64,000 bases of DNA from Limonium bicolor (Eukaryota > Streptophyta > Magnoliopsida > Caryophyllales > Plumbaginaceae). The notes under the pieces are model-generated. The model was not told the origin of the DNA and did not search any database. It saw only the letters and a program-made list of their open reading frames with translations. Made by a program: the position numbers and the translations under genes. The number at the start of each line of letters is the position of its first letter. Position 1 is the first letter of the stretch. The stretch covers positions 289,145,533 to 289,209,532 of the forward strand of contig CM041778.1 in NCBI GenBank assembly GCA_023374045.1. Reading direction: 5' to 3'. Positions 23,901 through 34,405 of this stretch are shown one piece after another.

Positions 23901-24638
23901 GCATACTATGTTTGTTCGGTGTGCTTGGATCACTATATCCGACGCACCTTTGGGTTAAGTTAACCGTTCATCTAACAGGACGGTAACGAGTTATGTAACG
24001 AGCTTAGCATGAGTTTGGCAACAATCTCTAGGCTCTTCGGGTGAACTGACTATGTTTTGGTTCGATTCCCAAAGGGAACCGTACTTGTTATGTTATGTGT
24101 TTATGTTGTGCTATGCAATATTTCTTGCTATGCTTTATATGATGTGTGTTAAAAACGAATGCCATGTTATCATGACAAGTAGTTGCGCGTATCCCGGTAG
24201 CCGATGAGCTGCGCGTTAACCATACCAGCCAAGGGTTGCTGACCCCCTCGGGGGCTCCATATTTATTTGCAGGATGAGGATCGAGGAAGCGGACTGGCTT
24301 TAGATCCTAGGTTGTTGAATACTTTTGGTACATTTTGGTTGTTAGGCCCGGGATGCGTCTGTGCTCCCGTGGCGGTATATTTTGGTTAACGAATACATTA
24401 CAGTGACAGTTTACAGTGATGGTTGTAAGTAAATACTCGGTATTGTATATTATGTATTTATGGTTTTAGTTCTATGCTCGGGAGTATGATCATCAGACCG
24501 GTACAACTTGTATTTATTCTGCCTTGTTAGCCACGTGGGTGGCTAACGGCGTGTAGCACCAACTCGTTTAGTTATTGTTTAGTTGTTAATTTCCGCTACG
24601 ATTCGTTAAATTGTTAAGTGCGTAGTAAGGGTGTTACA
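20912..24638 (+). mobile_element. 5' LTR of the AlkB-bearing chromovirus
   Basis: 3.73 kb, opening TGAAATACCCCAAACC and closing AGGGTGTTACA, with the primer binding site five bases further right. A TATA-like region near 21500-21530 is followed by a T/C-rich leader. Strong splice-donor-like sites CTTCAAG/GTAAGG (21821) and CCAAG/GTAAAC (21986) and an acceptor-like TTTTCTTGCAG (ending 23511) suggest a leader intron. The first donor is conserved in LTR copies at about 60445 and 63264. Three hairpins lie at 23060-23236. The GGGTTGCTGACCCCCTCGGG box near 24232 resembles one I associate with Tekay-like LTRs. Confidence 0.85.
23060..23236. repeat. Three consecutive GGTCCGGGTT...AACCCGGACC hairpins
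   Basis: Hairpins occupy about 23060-23096, 23130-23168 and 23201-23236. The first has about 12 paired bases (GTGGTCCGGGTT with AACCCGGACCAC) around a loop of about 13 bases. All three recur in the 3' LTR fragment at 61712-61897, with independent point changes. Confidence 0.8.
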
Positions 24639-24643
24639 AAAAG

Positions 24644-24654
24644 TGGTATCAGAG
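24644..24654 (+). promoter_or_regulatory. Primer binding site, initiator tRNA-Met type
   Basis: TGGTATCAGAG starts five bases after the LTR end. It is complementary to the 3' end of plant initiator methionine tRNA, the usual primer for minus-strand synthesis in many plant LTR elements. The match weakens after 11 bases. Confidence 0.9.
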
Positions 24655-25534
24655 TGAAGTATCGCTCTGATGACTAGAATACCGAGCTTAGGAATATACC
24701 GAGTTAGGAAATCTAGCTATAGTTATTGAAGTGAGCATATATGAAAAGGTTAACCACTAACTGAGTGTGGAAATACCTTATTGTCGGGAAGACGTTACAA
24801 CCGTTGGAACCGATAAGTGTGCAAGCATAATGCTAATGAATGTTCATGTGAATTCAGATGTCAGGACGACCAAGAGGTAGAGGCCGCGGGCGCGGCACTG
24901 GTGATACCGGGAACCAGGGAGAGAATACTACGGCACAAGTTATGGCCGAAGTGTAGCGGCTGTCGTAGGCCAGATGGTCCCGTAGTTAGTATCTGCAATA
25001 CAGCAGGGGCAACAGCCCGAAGTTCAGCCACCACCGCCACCACCACCACGAGAGACCAACTGGGTCAAGGCGTTTGGCTGATTTTAGACCACCGTCATTT
25101 AGTGGGGAGACCGACCCTTGTAAGTTGGAGGCGTACATCTCCGAGATGGAGACCACCTACGAGACCTTGAATGTGTCTGCTGAGGTCAAGGTCCGTCTTG
25201 CCGCTTACTACCTAAGGGTTCGGCACAAAGCTGGTGGAAGCTGGTACGAGAGGGCAGAGTCGCTGACCCTACCTTTCAGTGGAGGGAGTACACGGCTCTG
25301 CTACGAGCCAAGTACTACCCAATACATGTGCAAGAGGCCAAGCGCCTTGAATTGGATAGTTTGAGACAAGGGGATAAGATGAAGGTAGATGAGTACTACT
25401 CCGCTTTCATCGGACTTATCCACCTGCTACCAGATCTAGGTTACTCAGACCGGATTCTGGTGAACCATTTTTACAACGGACTCAGCTACCGCCTACGCTA
25501 CGGCATGGGGCCAACTGGATATACTACTTTGCAG

Positions 25535-25630
25535 GTAATAGAACTACAGTGCGATGTGAATCGGTATGTATAATGTGTGAATGTGATTATGAGTTTGATT
25601 TGTGGGGCATAACTAACACCCTAAATATAG
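25535..25630 (+). other. Candidate spliceosomal intron 1 in gag (96 bp)
   Basis: Donor GTAATA follows TTG CAG at a codon boundary. The acceptor AAATATAG is followed by an in-frame GAG TGC TAT CAT GCC (ECYHAAAIVE), continuing gag. A CTAAC branch-like box is at 25613-25617. Unspliced, the frame stops at TAA (25571-25573). Confidence 0.55.
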
Positions 25631-25889
25631 GAGTGCTATCATGCCGCTGCTATAGTAGAGATCACCGTCCGTTTGAGGGACGAGGAGAATGCGCATAAGC
25701 GCAAGGCTGTGAGCGAGGGACAGATCACCCAGGGGTACGGGGGAGGAAAGAAGAAGAAACCTTATCCCCAGTCCCAGAAGGGCCGGCAACAGGGTGGCAA
25801 AGGCCAAGCCCAGACCACCACTGCTGAGGAGCCACTACAGCTCACGTATGCCTATGCGGCAAAGCCCCTACGCTCTCACCCGCCTAAGG

Positions 25890-25968
25890 GTAACTACCGA
25901 ATCCGTGTACCAAGTTTAAGTGTGTATTGATATGTTATGAAGTGTGCACTGATAGTGAAATGTTGTAG
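25890..25968 (+). other. Candidate spliceosomal intron 2 in gag (79 bp)
   Basis: Donor GTAACT leaves one base of a split codon (25889). Acceptor TGTTGTAG is followed by CA, completing GCA and continuing into the knuckle region (ASTGSGPERHYYCKWC). Unspliced, the frame ends at TGA (25928-25930). Phase fits exactly. Confidence 0.55.
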
Positions 25969-26310
25969 CAGCCAGCACGGGCTCTGGACCGGAGCGCCAC
26001 TATTACTGTAAGTGGTGCAACGGAGACCCCGGCAAGGACTGCAAGGGAAACGATGTGCAGTGTCGCTACTCGCCAGAAGATGGGGCACCGCGACTACGAG
26101 TGTTACCAGAACCCCAAGGCAGGAACTACAGGCCAAAGGGGCAATGGAAGGGTAAGGCCGCCGTGACCACCAAAGGCCCGAAAGCGACTAACCAGCAATC
26201 CTCTGATAAGGGGAACGTGAACTCCCAGAAGGGGAAGGGGTCGGGATCCGGCAAGGCCGCCCTGAATGTGGTAGACCGGTCTGAGGCTGCAGGACCCTCT
26301 TCTAGACCAG

Positions 26311-26455
26311 GTACTACCTTAACCGATGAGTGAAATAAGTGATTGCTTACCGCATTTCATGCATGTGTGTTAGTGAGTCTAAATGTACAACCACATAAGT
26401 AACAAGTTAAAGTATGATGTGAAAGTCACCTAAATTAGGTAATTTGAAAACTTAG
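26311..26455 (+). other. Candidate intron 3, joining gag to the AlkB exon (145 bp)
   Basis: The donor GTACTA leaves one base (26310). The acceptor AACTTAG at 26449-26455 is followed by GA, making GGA and then ACC TTC AAT ATT TGC in the AlkB frame. The frame from 26458 is open to the AlkB start block. Unspliced, gag ends at TGA (26331-26333). Confidence 0.5.
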
Positions 26456-27195
26456 GAACCTTCAATATTTGCTATCCAATCCCGTCCACACCAAAAACTG
26501 AAGAGACAACCATCAGCATCACCGAATTCCCAATGGAACAGTGTCAGGTTATCCAGCCAGGTATGATACTCTTAAATGGATACCTAACACTCGAAGCACA
26601 AATCCACATTATCCGACGATGCGACAAACTGGGAGCAGCACCTGGAGGTTTCTACACACCTGAATACCCGAACGGATCAAAGATGCAGTTGAAGATGATG
26701 TGCATGGGTAAGGACTGAAATCCTTATACCAAGACATATCAAGACGTGCGAGCTGAAGACAGAGCAACTGTACCAGTTATACCTGAGGAGTTCCTTGCGG
26801 TCGTTGACCACGCCGTGGGAATTGCTCAGCAAGTTGAATCGGATCCAATTCCGAGTGTGAAAGCAGATTTGTGTATTGTGAACTTCTACCAGAAAGGTTG
26901 ACGGTTGGGTCTACACCAAGATAAGGACGAGTCACCCGAGTCTCTAAGTAAGGGAGTACCCGTGGTGTCTTGGTCCATTGGTGATACCGCAGTGTTTGTG
27001 TATGGCGAGCAGAAGCGTGGTGATCTCGCAAAGAAGTTAGTGTTGAAGTCAGGTGATGTATTAATCATGGGTGGGCAGTCGAGGATGCTTTATCACGGTA
27101 ACAAGAAGATCAAATTGAATACCGCACCTTCGACAGTGATCAATGCCACACACATGAAACCTGGACGTTTGAATTTGACTTTCAGGCAGTTTTAA
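26456..27195 (+). pseudogene. AlkB-type 2-oxoglutarate/Fe(II) dioxygenase domain (ALKBH1-like) inside the retrotransposon
   Basis: AlkB dioxygenases remove methyl groups from DNA or RNA bases using Fe(II) and 2-oxoglutarate. The domain begins IQPGMILLNGYLTLEAQ (about 26551), then GGFYTPEYPNGSKMQLKMMC (about 26644-26703), LCIVNFYQK (about 26872), and LGLHQDKDESPESLSKGVPV with the iron-binding H-x-D (His codon 26914-26916, Asp 26920-26922). The distal His lies in RMLYHG (about 27085-27102). The 2-oxoglutarate-binding R-x5-R is in PGRLNLTFRQF, ending at a natural TAA (27193-27195). This order and wording match plant ALKBH1-like proteins. All catalytic residues are present, but TGA codons at 26716-26718 (where the family has Trp) and 26899-26901 break it. 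It has no intron. It lies between gag and protease, in phase with gag if intron 3 is spliced. Confidence 0.85.
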
Positions 27196-27297
27196 AGCCT
27201 TGTGTAAATATGTAATGTGTGATGACTGTTGTGTAAAAAGGATGCTATGCTTAGTTGTGCCTACAAGTGTAAACCGACTTATGTCGTGAAGAGTATG
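27196..27297 (+). other. Linker after AlkB, left half
   Basis: Non-coding sequence of the outer element between the AlkB stop and the solo LTR. The last five bases, GTATG, are the target duplication. Confidence 0.6.
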
Positions 27298-30200
27298 TGA
27301 AACACCCTGGAAAATCCTAGTTACAAAATATACCTTCTTTGTTATTTTATGTGTGAAAATTGTAGACATGTATGTATTATAACTGCTATAGATACCGACT
27401 GTAAATATTACAGTGACATGTTAAATTTATATTACCGACTGTAATGTTAAAATGTGTCATTGTTACAATGACATGTTAAACTTATATATCGGTTGTAAAT
27501 ATGTATAATTAACTAGTTTATTCTCTTGACATAATAGTGGTTTATTAAAATATAACAAATACAGCTAGAGACAGCAACCGGACTTAAGTAGGATATTCTT
27601 ATCTGGCACCACTCTATTCAGATAAAAGCAACACGATAATTCTCCTATGGGTCTTGATGGAGTCTTGTGCTTTGCTATTACTACGTGGTCTTCCTGTTAT
27701 CTGTCGCTGAACTATAATATTGGAATGATGGTGTCTCATCACATGGATGCTCCAACCATATTAATTAGTATCTACAGACTTTTCATTTATGAATAACTAA
27801 GTTACGTACTTATCATATAAGCCAACATAGCGGAATGAGAGTATTGGTATCATAAAAATATTCAGTAATGACTACTAATTTCTCCTTGCTGTCATGAACT
27901 TAAATCAGCCAACACAATAGCTTAGTGTTGTCAGCAGATTAGAACGTCCTCATCATCCCCTATATGAGGCGGTTAAAAAAAAAAGAAGACGTACATTAGG
28001 TGAGGGATCTCTATATTTTTTCCTCATCTGGACATAGAGGGTATTCTGCAGATGAGAGTTCGCATGTTATGTCCGAGAATGATTCATCATATGACTCAGA
28101 TGTCATTGTAAACATTCACACTCCTGAAACCCCCAGACGTCGAAGTATTCAAAGCAAGCCCTTCCCATCTCGATCTGCAGAGTCATCAGTGAACAGAGAA
28201 GCCAAGAAAAGGTTGTCCGTTGTGGCACTGAATCCACGCAAGGAGTGCACACATCTTCACCTCTCTTCATCCTTTCACTCTGGAAGACATACATGTTCGC
28301 AGCGCCTCCTGCAACTCATGGTGTATTTGCGCACCAAACTGGGAACAAGGAGACATGGAGCCAACATGTGCAAAATTTCCACGGCAGAGTCTCCACTGCT
28401 ATCTCTCACTCCCGACTTTCCTAAAAATAAAAGAGTCATCATCCAAGACTGATAATGTTGCGCATCCATTAATCTCTTCTGAAGTGTTTCTTCCCCACCA
28501 ATTTTGCCCATCGACCTGGTTTCTCTTCAACCCAACGTCGCTTCTCCATTGATTATTCTCAGCTACCGTCATTATCTTCGGTACACCTCTTCGATTTAAA
28601 GGAAAAAAAAACAGCAACCAGCGTTCTATCCTCCCCTTAAATCCTCCCTGTTTTCCTCTGTACACCCTCGATTTCTTGACACAACAACCCAACCCATCAA
28701 TTCCCTCTCACGGATGTTTTCAGAACAGATCATAAACCTTAAACCATGGAGCTGCTCTCTTCATTCTCCTCAACTTAGTTGGTGAAACAAGGAACAACAT
28801 GCTCACGTCTTCTTCATTATCTTCAAACTAGTGAACACGACGTACCCCAGCTCCGCGCCCTCTTCCTTCTCTGCGCCTGACTAACAAGAGCATACAAAAC
28901 TCAAAGAATGAGCAAGCAAATAGCTAGAAGAAAATAGGTAACCACCTTGATCAACCAGTTTGCAAAATCTGTTTTTCTAAGTAATGTTTTACGGTTTATA
29001 GGGGACAGATTTGTTGCTGTTATGTAGGTGATCTTGGGGAGCTGTGTTCTATCTAGATAGCTGGTTAAAATCCTTCCTTAATTAAGTATGTTACGCAGTC
29101 AATAGCAGTAGGAAGGACAAATTGTTGGAGGAGGAAAACGTGGGGGGTAAGACTATTTGTTTTACAACCGGCAATTATTACTAGTATGCTACGTAAGTTT
29201 CTGTTTTACAGCTTATATAACTCATGGAAGGATGAAAATAAGAGTGGTTATTTATTCAGATTGTGTACGTAAGTAGACTACCAATTTCTTTTTAACATAA
29301 TAGCAATATAACATGGATGATGTTATATATGTAAAATCGGTACTCTAGTGTACCGGTTAGTAAAAGTTTTAGGAAGTGGTATTAATTGTGTTAAGTGGTC
29401 ATTAAGTTTATAGAAACTAAGTAGTTTACAGGAATTAGGTGAAGTTGGATGAGAACCTTGATTATGTTAACTTGATAAATGACCAAGATATACAAAGGTG
29501 TACAATGGAAAAATGTTGGTTTATAATCAAAAAATATATTTGTTGTAAAATGATGTGTATATTCCAATTTGAGCTGGTTCTGTTCAGCGACTCAATTACT
29601 GATTAGCTAGGATATAAAAATGGGTATTACATGTACATAAAGGTAGAGAAGTGATAGTTAAATCCCTAGGCAAGTTATTAAGGAAACCGGTTGTTAAACT
29701 GTAAATGTCAATGTTATCGTTTTGTACAGTCAAGTGTGGTAATATTTGTGTGGGTTGAATCTTTTGTGTTTTACAAATAAATGAAGTTTATAATGACTAT
29801 ATAAAGCTGATTGACAATTTGATTTAGGTAAACTCAATGAATTTGCCTGAAAGTACAAATGTGTATAAATTCTTACAGTGATAAACTGTAAATGTTGATA
29901 TTGTATTGTTTTTGTTCAATGAACGTTTTGGTTGGTTGTTACTGACCTGTTATGATGCTATAGTTTGTACTTTATTGACTTTGAGCTAATGGATGAGGTA
30001 AGGAAGTGCCTAACCATCTGTTAAAGTAATTGATAATTAGTTACCTTGGAAATTGACTTTAAAACTATAACTATTTATCATTGTTGTTATGTTTGACCGA
30101 GAAGGGTGTGTTTGTGTGTGGATTGATTTTCTTGTGTCATAAAGACCATCGTGGTTTATATTGGTTGAGTGAAGCTAGATGATTACTTGGCTTGATGAGT

Positions 30201-31374
30201 TTGGTGCTCCTGTTGAGATGTACTTAAGTGTACAGGTGTTTACCGTGGATAATACGGTTTACTGTTGTGAAGCTATTTCTGTCCAACGATTACTATGGTG
30301 CTTATATTGATTTTATGTGTTGATTTATCTTGTGTTTATGTATATTAAAGTGAGGGGTAAGGCAAGGTTGTGCCTAAGCCAAGTGGTAATGTGTTTATGA
30401 AATATTACTCCTACCAATGTATTGGAGTTTACTGAGACTGCCCCTACCAGTGTATTGGGGTCTTTTATTATTTACTCCTACCAATGTATTGGAGCTAAGC
30501 CATCATGATCTACTCTATGGACTGGTGATTCATAGGGGGTGTGCACACTTAAGGACATGGGGTGAGGTGAAGAAATATTATCCGAGGGGTCGAGAGTGTT
30601 AGTGCTCTATGTCGAAAGACCGATTGCCCGAGGACATGTGTAAATTGTATCATGGTGTTGAATGTTATACTCAGTGGATCTTGGCATTGGCTATATTGCC
30701 TGCTGATGGATATTGATTGTTTGGATGGATGATACTTGATAATATGTTTGAATGATCATTTATGTACCTTATGTTAAGGTAAGCAACAGGTGGTGCTAAT
30801 TGGTGGTTTTATGTGTTGACCCTATTGTGGATTTGCTACGCTATTATCCTGCTGTCATGGTTGTATTGCTCCACTACCTTTGTTGTTATGATTATGTATT
30901 CTTGGAGTTTTACAAGGTAAAATGTATTTCACATGTTGTGATGGGAGTTACTCAGCGTTGCTGATTTTGGCGTTACGCCCTGTGGTCTTTTCTCTGTGAT
31001 TGTATGACTGACCACATGTACAGGAAAGGATGGTGTTTTTCCCCTAGTCATGAAGTTACATGAGAGAGTGGAGCTAAAGAGGAATATAGATTGAAGATAG
31101 AGGGCGTTGTAATTATTCCCATTAAGTACTTATGGTTATACAGTATTGTATAAGCTAATAATGTTAGTGTAAGTTTGTATAAGTTGTGGCTATATTCTGA
31201 ATATATAAAGGTTGAAAGTAAAATTTAATTTGGAAAAGATAGTGGTAGTTAGCCTTAGCACTCACTAGTAGGTGAGTGTGGCGGTAGCACCCCCGGGTTG
31301 AGTTTGTAGTAAGACTTCCGCTGTGTTGTTCACAACAGAAAAAAAAATTAGGTATGAAAATCGGGGGTGTTACA
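27298..31374 (+). mobile_element. Solo LTR of a second Tekay-like family, 4.08 kb
   Basis: It opens TGAAACACCCTGG and closes CGGGGGTGTTACA, with perfect 5-bp duplications GTATG at 27293-27297 and 31375-31379. The ends are near inverted repeats of each other, as in chromovirus LTRs. A pyrimidine-rich leader lies near 28620-28700, and GTGTGGCGGTAGCACC near 31280 resembles the box at 8777. The internal sequence differs from the LTR at 20912, so this is another family. A 150-codon frame (28000-28452) has no recognisable domain and is not called a gene. Confidence 0.85.
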
Positions 31375-31379
31375 GTATG

Positions 31380-31528
31380 TTAATGAATAAAGAGATGCTG
31401 TTTTGGAGTATATCAGCTGTGTAATTACCATGTACTTATAAGTTTGCCACTGTATTAGGCTGTGCACTCGGGAAGGGAGGTATACTGGGAGTGTGTAATG
31501 AGGCTGAAGCCGGCAAGAGCGGCACCAT
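31380..31528 (+). other. Linker before protease, right half, with possible splice acceptor
   Basis: Continuation of the outer element. CACTGTATTAG ends at 31458 and is acceptor-like. The frame after it, completed by the base left at 26310, stays open to the ACCAT duplication at 31524-31528 and continues after the nested element at 58458 towards protease, with one indel. Confidence 0.45.
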
Positions 31529-33324
31529 TGTGAGCCTCGATTTTAAACCCTACCCTATGTTGATTAAGGCTGATTAGGATCTAACCAGGTTTTAGGTCCA
31601 CTTATAACCTAAGATTAATAACTATGTCATATAACATTGATTATTAATCCCTAAGCTAGCTCACTGGAACCTATTATGAGTCGCCACCTAATTTTAACCT
31701 AGAGTAAATTAGGAAAGGTAGAGTTCGGGTTCGGGGGCTTGATATTCGACTTAATTAGGGTTCAAATTACTTTCATTACCCTTCCTAGGTCGTTTTTCCT
31801 CTACTTGGTTTATTTACGGCTTTCTACAAAGTTGTTTTTAACCTAGGTGCGCGCTTCTGTTTTTTATTTTTTAGCGTTTTTTGACAGAAAATTAAAGTGA
31901 AATTAAAAGCTACCTAAACTAGGGTTTCAGAGGCAGAATTAGGTCAAATTTTTATTACGTCCGTAGCCACGGACCTAATGTCCGAGACCACGGACCCCAG
32001 TTGAATTAAATGATTTCAAAAACAGAACAAAAATAAAAACGCAAACTTGAAAAGTCCGGGGCCACAGACAGGGTGTCCGTGGGCCCGGACATGTATTGAC
32101 AGAAACCCTAAAATTTTAAAAATTGAAAAATATAAAATCCCGCCACCGTCTGTGGGTGTCCGTGGTCACGGATAACCCGTCCGTGGTCCCGGACAATGAG
32201 TCCGAGGTCACGGACAACCCACGGACAATGAGCTTTTGATGGTTCCCGAAGGTGTTTTGAGCTTAAATTTTATGGGTGTGTAGCCTAAAAGATTATAAAC
32301 ACGTTAGTAATTGAAAGAACTCAATTTGAAATCGAAATTAATACGAAACTTAGCAAACAAGTAACAAGGCAGTAGCATAAAACAATTAGCGATACAGAAG
32401 CGAAAAAGAGTTAGTTTGAGCCCAAATTTTGAGGCAAGACTGATAATATCGTGGGGAGTTAGGAAAGTGAAATTTCTACCTGTTTTACCTTCGGATTCAC
32501 GATGATTCTTCACACCGGGATTCGTCGAGTGCTCCGTTGGTGGCAGACCCGAAAGGTTTACGAACCAAGCTTCTGGTTGTTGGTTGTTCTTGTTGTTCTT
32601 CACGTTTTGGTGGTGTTTATGTGGGGTTTTGATGATTATTGGTGCTTTGGGGATTGGAAAACGAGATGGTGATTTCGGGGGATTTTCGGTATGATTCGGG
32701 TGGCCGGGTGTTGAAAAATGTGAGAGAGAGAGAAGGATGTGCTTTCTATCTTTCTAGGGTTCTTGAGCATATGAGATTCTCATTTTATCAAAAAACCTAT
32801 CCCCTTATATAGACTTTCTTAAAGATAAAGGAAAATCTAGTAAAAGTAAGATTTTTTGATATTTTAATTAAATGACTTCCCAAAGGAATTTTGCTGTGAA
32901 ATTTTAACCACATGTCAAGGATGACAATTATGAATTTTCTGAAGTGGAATCGGATTTTTTAAATGTTGGAATATTTTTAAATTGAATTTCTCGTCAGATT
33001 CAGTCAGAAATTGCTAGAAAATTATTGGAAATTCAAATAATCAAAATTCCAACGCCATTATGCTTAAAATGTCATCCCCTATCATGGGTTAAAATATCAA
33101 AGCATTTCAAGCTGATTTGGGCATCTTTTGGAGGAGAGAGAAAGCTTATAGGAGGTCTCAAGAGCCTTAAAATTACGAAAATGCCCCTGATAATGACGAA
33201 GCTGCTCCCCATGCCTTGGAATGCGTTGATCGAGCCGGAATCTCTCACTGCTTGATTGAAATTTCTCTCACAACATCAAAACCTCGTAGACCCTAACCAG
33301 GGGGGTCAAAATTTTGGGTATAAC
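31529..33324 (-). mobile_element. 3' LTR of the Tat-lineage element
   Basis: 1.80 kb from TGTGAGCCTCG to GGGTATAACA in plus orientation, homologous to 15680-17400 and 56694-58452. A polypurine tract abuts its right side. It has a GTCCG/CGGAC palindrome cluster at 31960-32230. GAGTCGCCA at 31678-31686 is a primer-site-like word on the minus strand. Confidence 0.9.
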
Positions 33325-33345
33325 AGATTGCCCCCCGTCAACTGG
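33325..33345 (-). promoter_or_regulatory. Polypurine tract of the Tat-lineage element
   Basis: On the minus strand GTTGACGGGGGGCAATC directly precedes the LTR start TGTTATACCC. Confidence 0.75.
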
Positions 33346-33449
33346 ACTTTGCAATGAATGTGAAAAGTCTGGTTGATGCTTGAGTGATGCCCCAAAATTT
33401 TGGACTCCACAGAATCCTCCATGTTGTGCGAAACTGCGTTGACTACATC

Positions 33450-33755
33450 CAGCTATTCAGAGGCGCTAACTACCTAAGCAACAAAACGTTGTCGAGCTGT
33501 TCTAAGGCGCTGACTACCTATAAGTGAAAATGTGTTAAGCTATTCTAAGGCGTTGACTACCTAGGTGACGAGAATAAAATAATGTCAAGCGGTTCTAAGG
33601 CGTTGACTACCTGAAAATGGTGAAAATGATGTCAAGCTATTCTAAGGCGTTGACTACCTAAAGTGATGAAAATGATGTCAAGCTATTCTAAGGCGTTGAC
33701 TACCTAAAAATGGTGAAAATGATGTCAAGCTATTCTAAGGCGTTGACTACCTATA
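33450..33755. repeat. Tandem repeat of about 47 bp
   Basis: Six or seven units contain CTATTCTAAGGCGTTGACTA followed by CCTAAAAATGGTGAAAATGA, with variation toward the left end. It lies just inside the 3' LTR, where Tat-lineage elements often carry variable tandem repeats. Confidence 0.8.
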
Positions 33756-33975
33756 ATGAATGAATGCAATGTTTTTAATGGAAGCAGGTAAACTAGGGAG
33801 TGGTGCTAGGTCTTACTACGAGCCTAAAGGGATGATTCTAGGTCTTATGATGAGCCTAAAGTGAATGAATGTAAGAGAGGTCTTATGGGTGCCTGAAATG
33901 GTTGAATGTAAGGTAGCTCTTATGGGTGCCTGAGGTTGTTTTTTTGTGGTGATAGGACTTATGTGTGCCTAAGGT

Positions 33976-34405
33976 TTGGAGGTGAAATCCATCCTAACTC
34001 GGTTGCTTGTGGAGACCGAGACCCACCTAACTCGGTTGCTTATGGAGACCGAGATCCATCTAACTCAGTTGCTTATGGAGACTGAAATCCGTTCTACTCG
34101 GTGGCTTAAGGAGATCGAGATCCGTCTAACTTATTTGCTTATGGAGACTGAGATCCGTTCTACTCGGTTGCTTATGGAGACCGAGATCCGTCTAACACAG
34201 TTGCTTATGGAGACTGAGATCCGTTCTACTCGGTTGCTTATGGAGACCGAGATCCGTCTAACTCAGTTGCTTATGGAGACTGAGATCCGTTCTACTCGGT
34301 TGCTTATGGAGACCGAGATCCGTCTAACTCAGTTGCTTATGGAGACTGAGATCCGTTCTACTCGGTTGCTTATGGAGATCGAGATCTGTTCTACTCTTAA
34401 CTAGG
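33976..34405. repeat. 33-bp tandem repeat, alternating as a 66-bp dimer
   Basis: About 13 units of CTCGGTTGCTTATGGAGACC plus GAGATCCGTCTAA alternate with CTCAGTTGCTTATGGAGACT plus GAGATCCGTTCTA. Because 33 is a multiple of 3, a false 142-codon ORF appears. Confidence 0.85.

Larger units (their letters stand above)
24858..26310 (+). pseudogene. gag: Chromovirus gag with three candidate introns
   Basis: Capsid and nucleocapsid precursor. The Met at 24858 opens an R/G-rich leader (SGRPRGRGRGRGTG). A proline run and RETNWVKAF follow, then the Retrotrans_gag domain from FRPPSFSGETD (about 25078) through DKMKVDEYYSAF and LVNHFYNGLSYRLRYG (about 25470-25510). A basic linker (KKKKPYPQ) leads to a knuckle region with YYCKWC and CRY (about 25995-26075). 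The second half of the knuckle (GHRDYEC) lies in another frame, so a pair of compensating indels flanks it. Other breaks are a TAG at about 24945 and frameshifts near 25065 and 25220. Two GT-AG introns inside gag, and one after it, restore the frame. Confidence 0.78.

Noticed and set aside
24817..25170. 117-codon ORF overlapping the gag start
   Set aside because: Another frame of the gag leader; the gag frame gives the R/G-rich start and the Retrotrans_gag domain.
28000..28452. 150-codon ORF
   Set aside because: Inside the 4.1 kb solo LTR, with no recognisable domain.
31500..31528. Minus-strand ATGGTGCCGCTCTTGCCGG next to an LTR, resembling a primer binding site
   Set aside because: The ACCAT target duplication and the continuity of the flanks (31528 to 58458) into the chromovirus protease show that it is host-element sequence, so no tandem LTR array is needed.
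33976..34404. 142-codon ORF of repeated LLMETEIRSTR units
   Set aside because: Translation of the 33-bp tandem repeat on the strand opposite to the element; no stop happens to fall in the unit.
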